A stretch of DNA of 64,000 nt from Altererythrobacter rubellus (lineage in GTDB: Bacteria; Pseudomonadota; Alphaproteobacteria; Sphingomonadales; Sphingomonadaceae). The stretch spans positions 310,001 to 374,000 of the forward strand of contig NZ_CP127221.1 in NCBI RefSeq assembly GCF_030284385.1. The letters run 5' to 3'. Position numbers and translations under genes: made by a program. This document shows positions 8,109 to 17,248 of the stretch, one piece after another. Every line of letters begins with the position of its first letter. The stretch's first letter is position 1. The notes under the pieces were generated by a model that did not search any database, was not told the DNA's origin, and was given only the letters and a program-made list of their open reading frames with translations.

Positions 8109-10142
8109 CTAGAAGTTATAGCGGACGCTTACTCGCAGCTGGCGAGGCTCCACGGGGTGGATGTGCAAGTCCTCCATTCCTGCTGCCTCACCTGCAAGAC
8201 GGGATTCGTAGAAATAAGTGATGTCGGCGTCTTTGGTGTCAAACACATTGAACAACTCCGCGCCCAAGGTCAGGGGGCCGATGTCCCAGTATCCGCCGAG
8301 GTTCACCAAAGTTGTTGCATTCGACGTGACCGATCCATCCTCGATCAGCGGAGCGCTGCCAAAATGGCGTAGCTGGGCAGTCAAATTGAGGTCCGTCACC
8401 GGCTTGATCGTCACGCCGCCCGCAAAGACTTCCGGCACTGCGCCGGGAATTTCGCGCATCCCAGCAGGTGGGCCGACATAGCGTGCATCAGTATAGGCAT
8501 AAGAAGCATCGAGCAGCAGCCAGTCGGTCGGACGCCAGAACAGGTTTGCCTCTACGCCATAGCGGCGCGAACCGTCATTGGCCTCGGTTGCTCCACCATC
8601 GCCAACGAAGACGAGTTCAGAATCAAGCTCCAGCCAAAATCCGACAAGGGACGCATGGAAACTGCCTTGCTGCACTCGCGCGCCGATTTCCGCGCCTTCG
8701 GCCCGCGCAAAGACCAGCACCCGTTCTGCCGGATCGCCGCTCACGGGATCGACGGTAATGGCGGCTCCACGCACGTCATTGGAATGGAAGCTCTGACCAT
8801 AATTGGCATAGAACTCGAGCGCGTCGGTCACCTGCCATGCCAGCGATGCCTTAGGAGCGAGGATGCCGTCATCACCATCGCCGGAATTGGCGGCGAGATC
8901 GGCGGAGACGTCGTAGGAGATATGGTCATAGCGCAAACCAAGGATGGCGCGCAGGCCAGGAGCGAGCGTAACTTCGCCGTTGGCATAGAGACCGAGGCCG
9001 GTTTCATCGACGCTGTCAGTCCGGATGGGCGTAGTGGCCACACCGCCCACGCTGTTGAAGAGGCCGACCTTGGAAATGGCATCATGCCGCAGGTCCGCAC
9101 CAAGCGTCAGTCCGACTTCCCCGAGGTCGAACCGGTGATTGACCGAACCGCCCAGAACCCAGCGTCGGTCAACCTGCACGAACTGGTCGCCGTCCACCGG
9201 GTTTTCGAGGAAGTAGGTGAAATTGGAAACCAGCCGAAAATCATAGAACGTGGCGAAGGCGTTGTAGGTGGTCGATCCCGTGGTCCCGTTCACCACCGCG
9301 CCCAGCCTTGTGGTTTTGCCGCCTAGGTCAGGATCGATATTGCCGAAGCGGTTAATCAGCCCGCTGTCGATGGCGCGTTGCGGCACCTGGTCGGTTGAGT
9401 TCCATTTGGAATCGTAAGCGTTGAGCTGGACCGAGAAGCTGCTGTCATCCCCTTGCGTGCTGTATTTGATCAAGCCTGCGAACCGCTCCAGATCCTCGTC
9501 CAGCACCCACGGACCGTCATAGAACTGCGTTTCCGCCGCAATCAGCAGGTCACCTGACCCTACTTGGGTGCTGCCACCAGCGACGCCGCGCAGGAAACCG
9601 AATGCCCCCGCTTCCACCTTGGCAAAGGGATCGAGTGCGTCAGCCGTCGTGAAAGCGACCGTTCCCGCTGCGGTGAAATCACCGACATCGGCAAAATACG
9701 GCCCCTTGCGATAGTCGATGCGCTCCAGCGTTTCAGGGATGACGAAGTTGAAATCGAGATATCCTTGGCCGTGTCCGTGCGTACGCATGTTGATCGGGGC
9801 GCCATCGGCGAAGCCAGCGAAGTCCGTGCCATGGTCGAGATTGAAACCGCGCAGAAAATACTGGTTGGCCTTGCCGCTGCCCGAATGCTGCGTGGCAATC
9901 ACCCCGGGAACATTCTCTAAGAGCTCTCCGGTGCGGGAGATCGGCACGTCCTCGAAATCGGCATAGCCGACGGTGCCTTGCGATCCGGATTGGGCCACAC
10001 CGATCACTTCAAGGGCGCGGCCATATACGACGATGCGGTTGTCGCCTTCGTCAGTGCGGTCCTCCTCCGCCATGGCGGCCGTTGAAAAAAGGGGGGGCAG
10101 CAACAGCACGCCAAGTGCTTTTGTTGCAGTGATTCCACGCAT
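8109..10142 (-). CDS. TonB-dependent outer membrane receptor
   Basis: The 677-residue product begins with a signal peptide (cleavage after AAMAEE near residue 25), followed by a plug domain with GELLENVPGVIATQHSGSGK and the conserved YFLRGFNLDHGTDFAGFADG, then a beta barrel, and ends in the barrel-assembly signal RVSVRYNF with terminal Phe. The plug contains MRTHGHGQGYLDFNF, a His-rich loop seen in a subgroup of receptors; the ligand cannot be told, although metal chelates are possible. No TonB-ExbBD or transporter genes lie beside it, and it stands as a single gene between gene debris and a 450-base gap. Confidence 0.9.
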   Translation of the reverse strand: MRGITATKALGVLLLPPLFSTAAMAEEDRTDEGDNRIVVYGRALEVIGVAQSGSQGTVGYADFEDVPISRTGELLENVPGVIATQHSGSGKANQYFLRGFNLDHGTDFAGFADGAPINMRTHGHGQGYLDFNFVIPETLERIDYRKGPYFADVGDFTAAGTVAFTTADALDPFAKVEAGAFGFLRGVAGGSTQVGSGDLLIAAETQFYDGPWVLDEDLERFAGLIKYSTQGDDSSFSVQLNAYDSKWNSTDQVPQRAIDSGLINRFGNIDPDLGGKTTRLGAVVNGTTGSTTYNAFATFYDFRLVSNFTYFLENPVDGDQFVQVDRRWVLGGSVNHRFDLGEVGLTLGADLRHDAISKVGLFNSVGGVATTPIRTDSVDETGLGLYANGEVTLAPGLRAILGLRYDHISYDVSADLAANSGDGDDGILAPKASLAWQVTDALEFYANYGQSFHSNDVRGAAITVDPVSGDPAERVLVFARAEGAEIGARVQQGSFHASLVGFWLELDSELVFVGDGGATEANDGSRRYGVEANLFWRPTDWLLLDASYAYTDARYVGPPAGMREIPGAVPEVFAGGVTIKPVTDLNLTAQLRHFGSAPLIEDGSVTSNATTLVNLGGYWDIGPLTLGAELFNVFDTKDADITYFYESRLAGEAAGMEDLHIHPVEPRQLRVSVRYNF

Positions 10143-10592
10143 GTCTTCCCTGACTGCTAATTACTGATTTTGCGAGGGGCGTAATAGATCGCTCCGAGGA
10201 GAAAGGCCAGCAAATCGGGGTCCGCTTCGGAATGACTAGGCCTTGATACTGACTGTCTCTTCACGGCCCAGGTCCTGCCATGTGCCTATGGCAGAGACTG
10301 GTAATGGGAAGCCACTTGCCAGAACGCCTCAATCAGAAGCAATTCCAGCTTTGTCCGCCGAAGTCTCAACCGGCTGATCGCGTTCAACGCGTTCGGAATA
10401 TCGATCAACCAGTTGATCCGCGTGCGGGCGCATCCGGCAGATAGGACCCGCGAATATCTGGACGGCCAGCCGAGCCGAGTTTGCTGGATTGCGAGCCTTT
10501 CAGGCCACATCTTTGCAGGGCCAGCCCGACCCTATGTTTTCCATACTCATTCCATACGGGGTGAGAAGCACTGATCTAAGTCATTGAAAAAC
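10143..10592. other. Gene-poor stretch, nothing identified
   Basis: No intact gene is supported between the TonB receptor and tRNA-Arg. Both strands keep open frames of about 70 codons around 10286-10510, but neither shows a recognisable domain or a ribosome binding site. The receptor promoter should lie just after 10142. The stretch could hold decayed sequence. Confidence 0.4.
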
Positions 10593-10669
<77 letters not shown>

Positions 10670-10820
10670 GTGGCGCTGTTCGCGACAGGCTAGCGCGCGC
10701 TTAGCAAAGCCACAAAGGCGTCGCCAGCGAAAATCGCCGCTAATCTTCAACCCCACAAGTCTGGGCTCAGGAGGTTAACGTTAGTGATTTGGCAAGGACC
10801 CGCTCTTAGCCTCGCGAATC

Positions 10821-11183
10821 ATGGGGCTGATCACAACCACAAACCCAGAAGCACTTGGCAGTCCGGGCATTGAAGCCCGTTGGACTGCTATCAATGAGGC
10901 AGGTCAAGAGATCGGCCGGTTTGCAACGCTTGCCCCGGAAAAGCTTGATGGCAGTTTGGTGGAGTTTCCGAACGCGATCGAGACAGCCGGGGGCACACGT
11001 CTCTTGCTGGCGCGCGAAACGATCGGCGACATTGATGCGATGCTGCAACCCGGCCTTGCCGCATTGCGCGCAATTGCAGCTCGCGGGCAGGACACAACTG
11101 CGCCCGCCATCGCCTTGTGGCGCGAGTTCCATGCTTCTCGCAATGCGTTGCTTGCGCTGGTGGGCAACACACAAACAGCATAG
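10821..11183 (+). CDS. Conserved hypothetical protein
   Basis: The 120-residue protein has no signal peptide or membrane segment and is rich in helix. The sequence has a strand-like N-terminal half with PEKLDGSLVEFPNAIE and a helical C-terminal half with ATIALWREF-like character. I do not recognise a named family, though its composition and codon use match the core genome. It is followed on the same strand by the MmcB-like gene after about 75 bases, so they may share a promoter. Confidence 0.6.
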   Translation: MGLITTTNPEALGSPGIEARWTAINEAGQEIGRFATLAPEKLDGSLVEFPNAIETAGGTRLLLARETIGDIDAMLQPGLAALRAIAARGQDTTAPAIALWREFHASRNALLALVGNTQTA

Positions 11184-11257
11184 GTTGCTGTTCCAGCGTA
11201 ACACCAACACGCGAATGCCCGCTTGACCTTGTTCGCATTATGTTCCAGCCAAGGGTC

Positions 11258-11776
11258 ATGGCAACAGACGCAACCCAATCCACTGATTCGGCAAATGACG
11301 CGAGCTTAGAGGCAGCAAAGGTAAGTGCATCTGATGTCGCGCGCGGTGTCATGCGCCTGTTTGCCCGCAATGATATCTGGTGTCTGTCCGAAATGCCGCT
11401 GCGTAATAGCCGCCGTGCCGATCTGATGGGGGTTGATGCAAAGGGTCAGATCATCATCGTCGAGATCAAAGTGGCGCGCAGCGATCTGCTTGGTGATGGC
11501 AAATGGCCTGACTATCTGGATTTCTGCGACCGGTTCTATTGGGCTTTGGCGCCGGGGCTGGATCGCAGCCCGCTCGACAGCGCGGACTACCAACCCGAAT
11601 GCTGCGGCGTTATTGTGGCGGACGGCTACGATGCAGAGATCGTGCGCCCCGCCCCACTACATCCGCTGGCCGCCCCGCGGCGCAAGAAAGAGATCGAGCG
11701 TCTCGCAAGAACCGCACTTCGCCGGCACACCGGGCTGATCGATCCGCGCTGCGCAGAGCTGTTCCCCGACCGCTAA
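11258..11776 (+). CDS. MmcB-family DNA repair-associated protein
   Basis: The product is 172 residues from the ATG at 11258; an ATG at 11240 in the same frame would add six residues and cannot be excluded. The central part has the PD-(D/E)xK nuclease-like layout of the MmcB family: RRADLMGVDAKGQIIIVEIK with Asp, Glu and Lys in the expected order, then a WPDYLDFCDRFYWAL block. MmcB is known in Caulobacter as a partner of the ImuB/DnaE2 mutagenesis system and of repair; here the name is by family resemblance. No SOS box could be confirmed by eye. Confidence 0.75.
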   Translation: MATDATQSTDSANDASLEAAKVSASDVARGVMRLFARNDIWCLSEMPLRNSRRADLMGVDAKGQIIIVEIKVARSDLLGDGKWPDYLDFCDRFYWALAPGLDRSPLDSADYQPECCGVIVADGYDAEIVRPAPLHPLAAPRRKKEIERLARTALRRHTGLIDPRCAELFPDR

Positions 11777-11825
11777 ACACCAGTTACCTGTCGCCAAGGG
11801 CTCTCTGCGCGGCTACGATGCCCGC

Positions 11826-12545
11826 ATGCTTTGGGGTTTGCTGTTTGCCGCCACGTCGATGACATTGATCGTTGCGCTTCGCTATCTGGCAAGCAGCGGT
11901 TTATTTGCATGGCTGACGCCCAGGCTTCGCCCCGGCCAGTATGACGGACTAGAGCCTCAGATCCTCCGCGAGATCAGATGGTCGCTGGCATCAGCTGCAA
12001 TTTATGGAATACCAGCCGGGCTGGCCTTCTGGAGTTGGCGCCACTTGGGCTGGACGCAAATGTATCTCGATCCGCTCGAGTACCCCTTGTGGTATCTGCC
12101 CCTCTCGGCAATGATTTGTCTGTTTGTACACGACACGTGGTTCTACTGGACGCATCGCGCAATGCATTGGCCGCCGCTGTTCCGACTGGCGCATTCTGTA
12201 CATCATGACAGCCGGCCGCCAACCGCATGGACTGCCATGAGCTTCCACCCGATCGAAGCGGTCACTGGTGCCGTCGTTATTCCAACGCTGATCTTTCTGG
12301 TGCCTATCCATATGGGCATGCTTGGACTTGTTCTGGCGATCATGACAGTGATGGGTGTTACCAATCACATGGGGTGGGAAATGTTTCCGCGCTGGTTTGT
12401 TCACTCTAGGTTTGGCAATTGGGTGATAACTGCCAGTCATCACGAACGTCATCATGAAGAGTATCGATGCAATTACGGCCTTTATTTCCGGTTTTGGGAC
12501 AAGTTGTGCGGCACAGACCGCGGACTGACTCAAAAGTTCGCATGA
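11826..12545 (+). CDS. Fatty acid hydroxylase superfamily (sterol-desaturase-like) membrane enzyme
   Basis: The 239-residue protein has four hydrophobic stretches and the eight-histidine diiron motif of the family: HDTWFYWTH (residues 102-110), HSVHH (123-127) and HHERHH near residue 205. Members hydroxylate or desaturate lipids such as carotenoids, ornithine lipids or sphingolipids at the inner membrane; the substrate here is unknown. The stop codon overlaps the start of the DUF2141 gene by four bases (ATGA), so both are translated together. Confidence 0.88.
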   Translation: MLWGLLFAATSMTLIVALRYLASSGLFAWLTPRLRPGQYDGLEPQILREIRWSLASAAIYGIPAGLAFWSWRHLGWTQMYLDPLEYPLWYLPLSAMICLFVHDTWFYWTHRAMHWPPLFRLAHSVHHDSRPPTAWTAMSFHPIEAVTGAVVIPTLIFLVPIHMGMLGLVLAIMTVMGVTNHMGWEMFPRWFVHSRFGNWVITASHHERHHEEYRCNYGLYFRFWDKLCGTDRGLTQKFA

Positions 12546-12991
12546 GCCGAGACGCTGCCCAGGCATTGCTTCTGGCCGCTAGCGCGATTGCGCTAAGCGG
12601 GATGAGTGCCCCGCCCAAAGGCGACATAACCGTCAGCATCACCAATATGCGCTCATCCGAAGGCGTAGTGCGTGCATGCATCACAAAGGACCGCAACACC
12701 TTTCCCAACTGCCGCAAGGATCCGGCTGCGATGCGCAAGGTTGTCGATGCCGGTGAAAGTGTGCCCCTGACCTTTACCGGTGTAGAAGCCGGCGCATATG
12801 CGATCGCTCTGCTGCATGACGAGAACGACAACGGCAAAGCTGATCGTACACTGGGCATGATGCCGAAAGAAGGGTTCGGCTTCTCTCGCGATGCAAGGGT
12901 GCGCATGGGCCCACCCAGCTTTGACGATGCAGTGTTCGATTTTGACGGCACCGACGCTGCGCTAACAATTCGCATGCGCTACATGCTCTGA
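12542..12991 (+). CDS. DUF2141 domain exported protein
   Basis: The product is 149 residues from the ATG in the ATGA overlap with the hydroxylase gene. Residues 1-24 form a signal peptide. The mature domain has the DUF2141 pattern: GDITVSITNMRSSEGVVRAC, PLTFTGVEAGAYAIALLHDE, and NGKADRTLGMMPKEGFGFS. The domain is a small beta sandwich with a carboxylate-rich DENDNGK turn that looks metal-binding. Its function is unknown; the coupling with a lipid hydroxylase suggests a shared envelope role, often seen in Sphingomonadales gene orders. Confidence 0.8.
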   Translation: MSRDAAQALLLAASAIALSGMSAPPKGDITVSITNMRSSEGVVRACITKDRNTFPNCRKDPAAMRKVVDAGESVPLTFTGVEAGAYAIALLHDENDNGKADRTLGMMPKEGFGFSRDARVRMGPPSFDDAVFDFDGTDAALTIRMRYML

Positions 12992-13164
12992 CCCGATGTG
13001 GCGTCACTCCGCCATGATGGCCGCGGGCTAGCAAGGCCGGCAAAGATGTCGAGCCTTACATTGAATTTCGCAGTTCGCTGGCCAAGAAGCTGCGAAGCCT
13101 GGATCGCGCCCGATCAGATCAAATCTCGCTGGCCTAACTAGGTAGAGCGCGTTAGAGCGCGCGC

Positions 13165-14115
13165 ATGAACAATGATGTGCGCGTGCGAAGGCGGCCCAAA
13201 TTGCTGACATTTCTTGGTGTTTCGATAGCGTTGCTGATTGCGGCAGGCTTGGCGCTGCAGATTGCGATATGGCGCAATGGCCCGGCCGTACTCGATGCGG
13301 TTGACCGGATTACCGGCGGCGCCCGCGGGGCGGTTCTGGCCGAGCGCGTGAGCTATGGACCAAGCGACAAACAGTATCTATCGGTTTACACGCCCAAGGA
13401 TCCAGTGGCCGAGCCTTTGCCCGTCATCGTTTTCGTGCATGGAGGCAGCTGGAACAAAGGCGACCCTGAAAACTACGGCTTTATCGGGCGTGCATTCGCA
13501 CCCGAAGGTTTTGTGGTTGTGCTGGCCGCCTATCGCCTGCATCCCGAAGCGGTCTATCCGGCTATGATCGAGGACACAGCGGCCGCGATTGCCTGGACAC
13601 AGGCCAATATCGCCAAACACGGCGGTGACCCCTCACGCATTATCATCTCTGGTCATTCGGCGGGCGCGTATAACGTCGCCATGACAGCACTGGAGGCGCG
13701 CTGGCTGGCCGAGGCAGGCGGGAGCGCAGAACAGATCGCAGGGGTTGTAGGCCTTGCCGGCCCCTATGACTTCTATCCGTTCGATAGCGATTCCACCCGG
13801 GCATCATTCGGCCATGTCGCGCAAGGCGAAGTCACGCAGCCGGTCACGCATGTGCGCGATGACGCGCCACCAAAGCTGTTAGTCCACGGCGAGGCAGACA
13901 CGCTCGTCAAACCGCGCAATTCGCGCGAACTGGCAAAGCGTTTGGAGAACGCAGGGGCCAAGGTCGAAACGCTCTACCTCAAAGATGCCGATCACAACCA
14001 GCCGCTATTGGCGCTGGCGAGCCCATGGAGGGGCAATTCCGAGGTTTTTCGCGCGTTTGTAGAATTTGCCCGCGATGCACACGCTTCAGTTCCAGTTCAG
14101 GACGAAATGCGTTAG
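13165..14115 (+). CDS. Alpha/beta hydrolase, esterase-type, membrane-anchored or exported
   Basis: The 316-residue product has an N-terminal hydrophobic segment (residues 14-36) after a basic start, so it is anchored in or exported across the inner membrane. The hydrolase fold shows the oxyanion motif HGGSW (92-96), the nucleophile elbow GHSAG with Ser165, acidic HGEADTLVKP and the late His in DADHNQ. The HGG motif places it with BD-FAE/hormone-sensitive-lipase-like carboxylesterases. The substrate is not known. It is followed after ten bases by an M48 metalloprotease gene. Confidence 0.85.
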   Translation: MNNDVRVRRRPKLLTFLGVSIALLIAAGLALQIAIWRNGPAVLDAVDRITGGARGAVLAERVSYGPSDKQYLSVYTPKDPVAEPLPVIVFVHGGSWNKGDPENYGFIGRAFAPEGFVVVLAAYRLHPEAVYPAMIEDTAAAIAWTQANIAKHGGDPSRIIISGHSAGAYNVAMTALEARWLAEAGGSAEQIAGVVGLAGPYDFYPFDSDSTRASFGHVAQGEVTQPVTHVRDDAPPKLLVHGEADTLVKPRNSRELAKRLENAGAKVETLYLKDADHNQPLLALASPWRGNSEVFRAFVEFARDAHASVPVQDEMR

Positions 14116-14124
14116 CACGGCACG

Positions 14125-15477
14125 ATGCGTTTATTCTGCCATTTTGCGGCCCTCATCGCCGCGCTTACCTGGGCAATTCAGCCGGTTTCGGCGCAATCCG
14201 TCCTGCGCGATGCCGAAACAGAGGCGTTGCTTAATGACATGGCTGCGCCGCTGGTTGACGCGGCCGGGCTTGCACCGGGCAATGTCGATATTGTCCTGAT
14301 CAATGACCCGTCGATCAACGCTTTCGTAGCAGGCGGCCAAGCCGTCTACATACATACCGGGCTAATCAATGCGGCTGATACCGCCAATGAAGTGCAAGGC
14401 GTGATTGCGCACGAGCTGGGCCATATTACCGGCGGCCACATCAACCGTTTTGAAGAAGGCATGTCGGCGGCCGGGAATATCTCGATCCTGAGCCTGTTGC
14501 TGGGCGTTGGTGCGGCATTAGCGGGCGCCGGAGAAGCCGGCATCGGCATCATGCAAGCGGGTCAACGCGCGGCACTGGGCAAGTTTCTGGCCTTCAACCG
14601 TGTGCAAGAAGCATCCGCAGACGCTGCTGGTGCGCAATATCTGTCAGACGCAGGCCTTTCAGGGCGCGGGTCGCTCGCATTCTTTGGCAAGCTGCTTAAT
14701 CAGGAATTTCGTTACTATCGACGTCAGGACGATGAGGCCGCTTTCACCCGCACTCACCCTTTGTCCGGCGATCGTATCGCTCGCCTGCGCGAGGTTTATC
14801 AGCGTGATCCGGCGTGGGACGCGCCCGACGACGAGGAAATTCAGCAGCGTTTCATGCGGGTCAAGGCAAAGCTATATGGCTATCTTTCGACGCCAGAGCG
14901 AACACTGCGATCGTTCCCCGAATACGATACCAGCGTGCCTGCGCGCTATGCTCGCGCCTATGCCTATCACAAGAGCGCGTTCGTCGACAAAGCGCTCGCG
15001 GAAACCAATGCTCTGCTGGAGAGTGATCCCCAGAACCCATATTTCTATGAACTGAAAGGGCAGGTCCTGCTTGAATCCGGCAAGCCAGATGAAGCGCTGA
15101 CCTATCTGCGTAGCGCGACCAGTCTCAGCCGCAACGAGCCGCTCATTGCCTCGATGTTCGGGCACGCGTTGATCGCGACCGAGAATCAGGAGAACTTCAA
15201 CGAAGCCGAACGCGTGCTGCGCGCAGCCGTAGCGCGTGATCGGTTTAATCCATTCGCTTGGTATCAATTGGGCGTAGTTTATGCGGCGCGAGGAGATATG
15301 CCGCGCGCGCGCCTTGCAAGTGCAGAGCAACAAGTCATGCGCCGCAACTATCCGGAAGCGCTGCGAAGCGCGCAAGCAGCAGAAGCCGGGCTTGAGCCCG
15401 GAACGCCAGACTGGATTCGAGCGCAAGACATTTCGCTGCAAGCCAGGGCCGAGCTTGAGCGACTTCGGGATCGATAA
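14125..15477 (+). CDS. M48 family metalloprotease with TPR tail (BepA-like)
   Basis: The 450-residue periplasmic protein has a signal peptide cleaved after PVSAQ (residue 24). The M48 zinc motif is HELGH (96-100) inside VIAHELGHITGGH, with the third zinc ligand in EASADAAGAQYL near residue 165. From about residue 270 tetratricopeptide repeats follow (NPYFYELKGQVLLESGKPDE and FNPFAWYQLGVVYAARGD). The layout equals BepA/YfgC, which degrades or helps fold outer membrane proteins such as LptD. It lies in a run of envelope proteostasis genes with a DsbA-like protein and a second metalloprotease. Confidence 0.9.
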   Translation: MRLFCHFAALIAALTWAIQPVSAQSVLRDAETEALLNDMAAPLVDAAGLAPGNVDIVLINDPSINAFVAGGQAVYIHTGLINAADTANEVQGVIAHELGHITGGHINRFEEGMSAAGNISILSLLLGVGAALAGAGEAGIGIMQAGQRAALGKFLAFNRVQEASADAAGAQYLSDAGLSGRGSLAFFGKLLNQEFRYYRRQDDEAAFTRTHPLSGDRIARLREVYQRDPAWDAPDDEEIQQRFMRVKAKLYGYLSTPERTLRSFPEYDTSVPARYARAYAYHKSAFVDKALAETNALLESDPQNPYFYELKGQVLLESGKPDEALTYLRSATSLSRNEPLIASMFGHALIATENQENFNEAERVLRAAVARDRFNPFAWYQLGVVYAARGDMPRARLASAEQQVMRRNYPEALRSAQAAEAGLEPGTPDWIRAQDISLQARAELERLRDR

Positions 15478-15507
15478 GTCGCCAGGCCAAGGGCTCAATT
15501 TCGGGAA

Positions 15508-16215
15508 ATGAAAATGGAATCGCGAACTTCATCTTTTTTGATCACCGCGGCGATCGCATTGATATTCGGCTTTGCCGGATCGGCGGCCTTCAATGCCACT
15601 GGCCTGGGTGATGAGCGAACCAAGGAATACCTGCTTTCGAACCCGGAGATTCTCCCGCAGATGGCGGAGGCATATCAGCGGCAGGAGGCAGAGCGACGCT
15701 TGGCCGGCATCGCTGAACAGGTGATGGGCAACTTCCCCGGAGCGGTGCTTGGAAACCCGGAGGGGTCAAAGGTTCTGGTCAAATTCACAGACTACAATTG
15801 CGGGTTCTGCGGCGCCAGCCGGCCTGACATTGACCGACTGATTGCCGAAGATCCCGAGCTAAAAGTTGTCATCCGCGAATGGCCAATTTTCCGTGGCAGC
15901 GAGGTCGCTTCGCGAATGGGTCTGGCGGCAGCCAAGCAAGGCAAATTTGCAGAATTCCACGACGCCATGTTCGAGCTAGCGCCGGCGACACCGGAAAGCG
16001 TCGAACAAGCTGCCACTCAAGCCGGAATGGATATCGAGCGGGCGCGCGTGGACATGGCCGGCGAAGATATTTCAACCGAGATTGCCAAGAACAATGCGCT
16101 CGCTGCGCAGCTTGGCTTTGGCGGTACGCCCAGCTGGGTCACCAGCAGCTCGGCTTTCGAAGGCGCAGTTGGCTATGCCGCGCTCAAAGATGCGGTCGAT
16201 AACGCAGGTACATAA
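15508..16215 (+). CDS. DsbA-family thiol-disulfide oxidoreductase
   Basis: The 235-residue product has an N-terminal signal anchor (residues 10-30), a helical spacer and a thioredoxin-fold DsbA domain. The active site is Cys98-Gly-Phe-Cys101 in FTDYNCGFCG, and the cis-proline loop is GGTPSW near residue 206. The long N-terminal helical region (DERTKEYLLSNPEILPQMAE) is typical of the DsbA/Com1-like proteins of alphaproteobacteria that can act as disulfide isomerases. It acts in the periplasm. The neighbouring metalloprotease genes agree with an envelope folding role. Confidence 0.9.
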   Translation: MKMESRTSSFLITAAIALIFGFAGSAAFNATGLGDERTKEYLLSNPEILPQMAEAYQRQEAERRLAGIAEQVMGNFPGAVLGNPEGSKVLVKFTDYNCGFCGASRPDIDRLIAEDPELKVVIREWPIFRGSEVASRMGLAAAKQGKFAEFHDAMFELAPATPESVEQAATQAGMDIERARVDMAGEDISTEIAKNNALAAQLGFGGTPSWVTSSSAFEGAVGYAALKDAVDNAGT

Positions 16216-16218
16216 GCA

Positions 16219-17199
16219 TTGGTTTCGCGCACTTGCCTTGGATTAACAGTCTTCGCCTGCGTATTTCTTCCGCAGCCCGCCATTGCCGATGATGCCGACG
16301 ATGGCCCGCAAAGGCGCGCCGCCCAATCCGTTTTCCAGCAAAGGCTCGAGCAGGATCAAAAGCTGCAAGATATTGGCTGGAAGCTGGTTTCGGGTAATGC
16401 GAAATTTTGCGCCAATTCAATACCATCAATCGGCCTGCAGTTGCACGATATGGCCAGTTATGGACGGCCTGACGCAGTGCGGGAGCTGCTCGGCATCAGC
16501 GGCGATATCGCGGTTCTGACGGCAGCTGCAGGCTCGCCGTCTGCGCAAGCAGGTCTCACGGCCAATCAGCATGTCACAGCTATCGCCGGGGTTGATCCGC
16601 ATACATGGCTAAGCGAGGCTAGAAGCGATTGGCAGCGGACCAAGCGGATGCACGATTGGATTGATCAGCGCGTTAAGGAAGATGGATCAGTCACTCTGAC
16701 GCTTGCTGAGGGCAAAGATGTTACGCTTGAACCTGTGCTCGCCTGTGCGTCCCGGTTCGAGTTGAGCGGCGAAAACAAGGGCGCAATGGCCGAGGGAAGC
16801 CGCGTGATCCTGGGGTATCATTTCCCCGGTTTCGCCTATCCCGAAGAAGAGTTGGCAGCGGCCATAGCGCATGAATTGGCGCACAACGTTTTGCACCATC
16901 GCGATTGGCTGGACGCAAACGGCAGAAGCCGCAGCAATGTCCGGCTGACAGAACGCGAAGCTGACCGTTTGATGCCGTGGTTGCTAGCCAATGCAGGCTA
17001 TGATCCCGCTGCTGCAACGCGTTTCATGAAGCGTTGGGGGCCGATCCACGACGGCGGCATCTTCCGCAAACGCACGCATGATGGCTGGGATGAGCGGGTC
17101 GAGTTCATCGAAGCAGAACGCGCGCTAATTGAGGGGTTGCAGCAAGAAGAGGGTGTCGACTGGCGCAGGCATTTCACACGCGAGATCACGACGCTTTAA
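16219..17199 (+). CDS. Exported PDZ and zinc metallopeptidase protein
   Basis: The 326-residue product uses a TTG start four bases after the previous stop. Residues 1-23 form a signal peptide ending AIAD. A PDZ-like segment lies around residues 95-175 (SAQAGLTANQHVTAIAG), and a zinc motif HELAH is at 218-222 with a downstream Glu-containing RLTEREADRLMPWLL as probable third ligand. The order PDZ then protease is the reverse of the HtrA layout. It resembles the M48-like exported peptidases of Sphingomonadales. The target is unknown; tandem placement with BepA-like and DsbA-like genes points to envelope quality control. Confidence 0.75.
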   Translation: MVSRTCLGLTVFACVFLPQPAIADDADDGPQRRAAQSVFQQRLEQDQKLQDIGWKLVSGNAKFCANSIPSIGLQLHDMASYGRPDAVRELLGISGDIAVLTAAAGSPSAQAGLTANQHVTAIAGVDPHTWLSEARSDWQRTKRMHDWIDQRVKEDGSVTLTLAEGKDVTLEPVLACASRFELSGENKGAMAEGSRVILGYHFPGFAYPEEELAAAIAHELAHNVLHHRDWLDANGRSRSNVRLTEREADRLMPWLLANAGYDPAAATRFMKRWGPIHDGGIFRKRTHDGWDERVEFIEAERALIEGLQQEEGVDWRRHFTREITTL

Positions 17200-17248
17200 C
17201 GAGCAGGACAAGCTCCTCGCTCAGCGCGCAATCCCGGCCAAACTGCAC

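Noticed and set aside
8655-9326. 223-codon plus-strand frame inside the TonB receptor gene
   Set aside because: Antisense shadow of a well-supported receptor.
10286-10510. 74-codon minus-strand frame and its plus-strand counterpart near tRNA-Arg
   Set aside because: Considered as an integrase or pseudouridine synthase fragment, but no motif is convincing on either strand.
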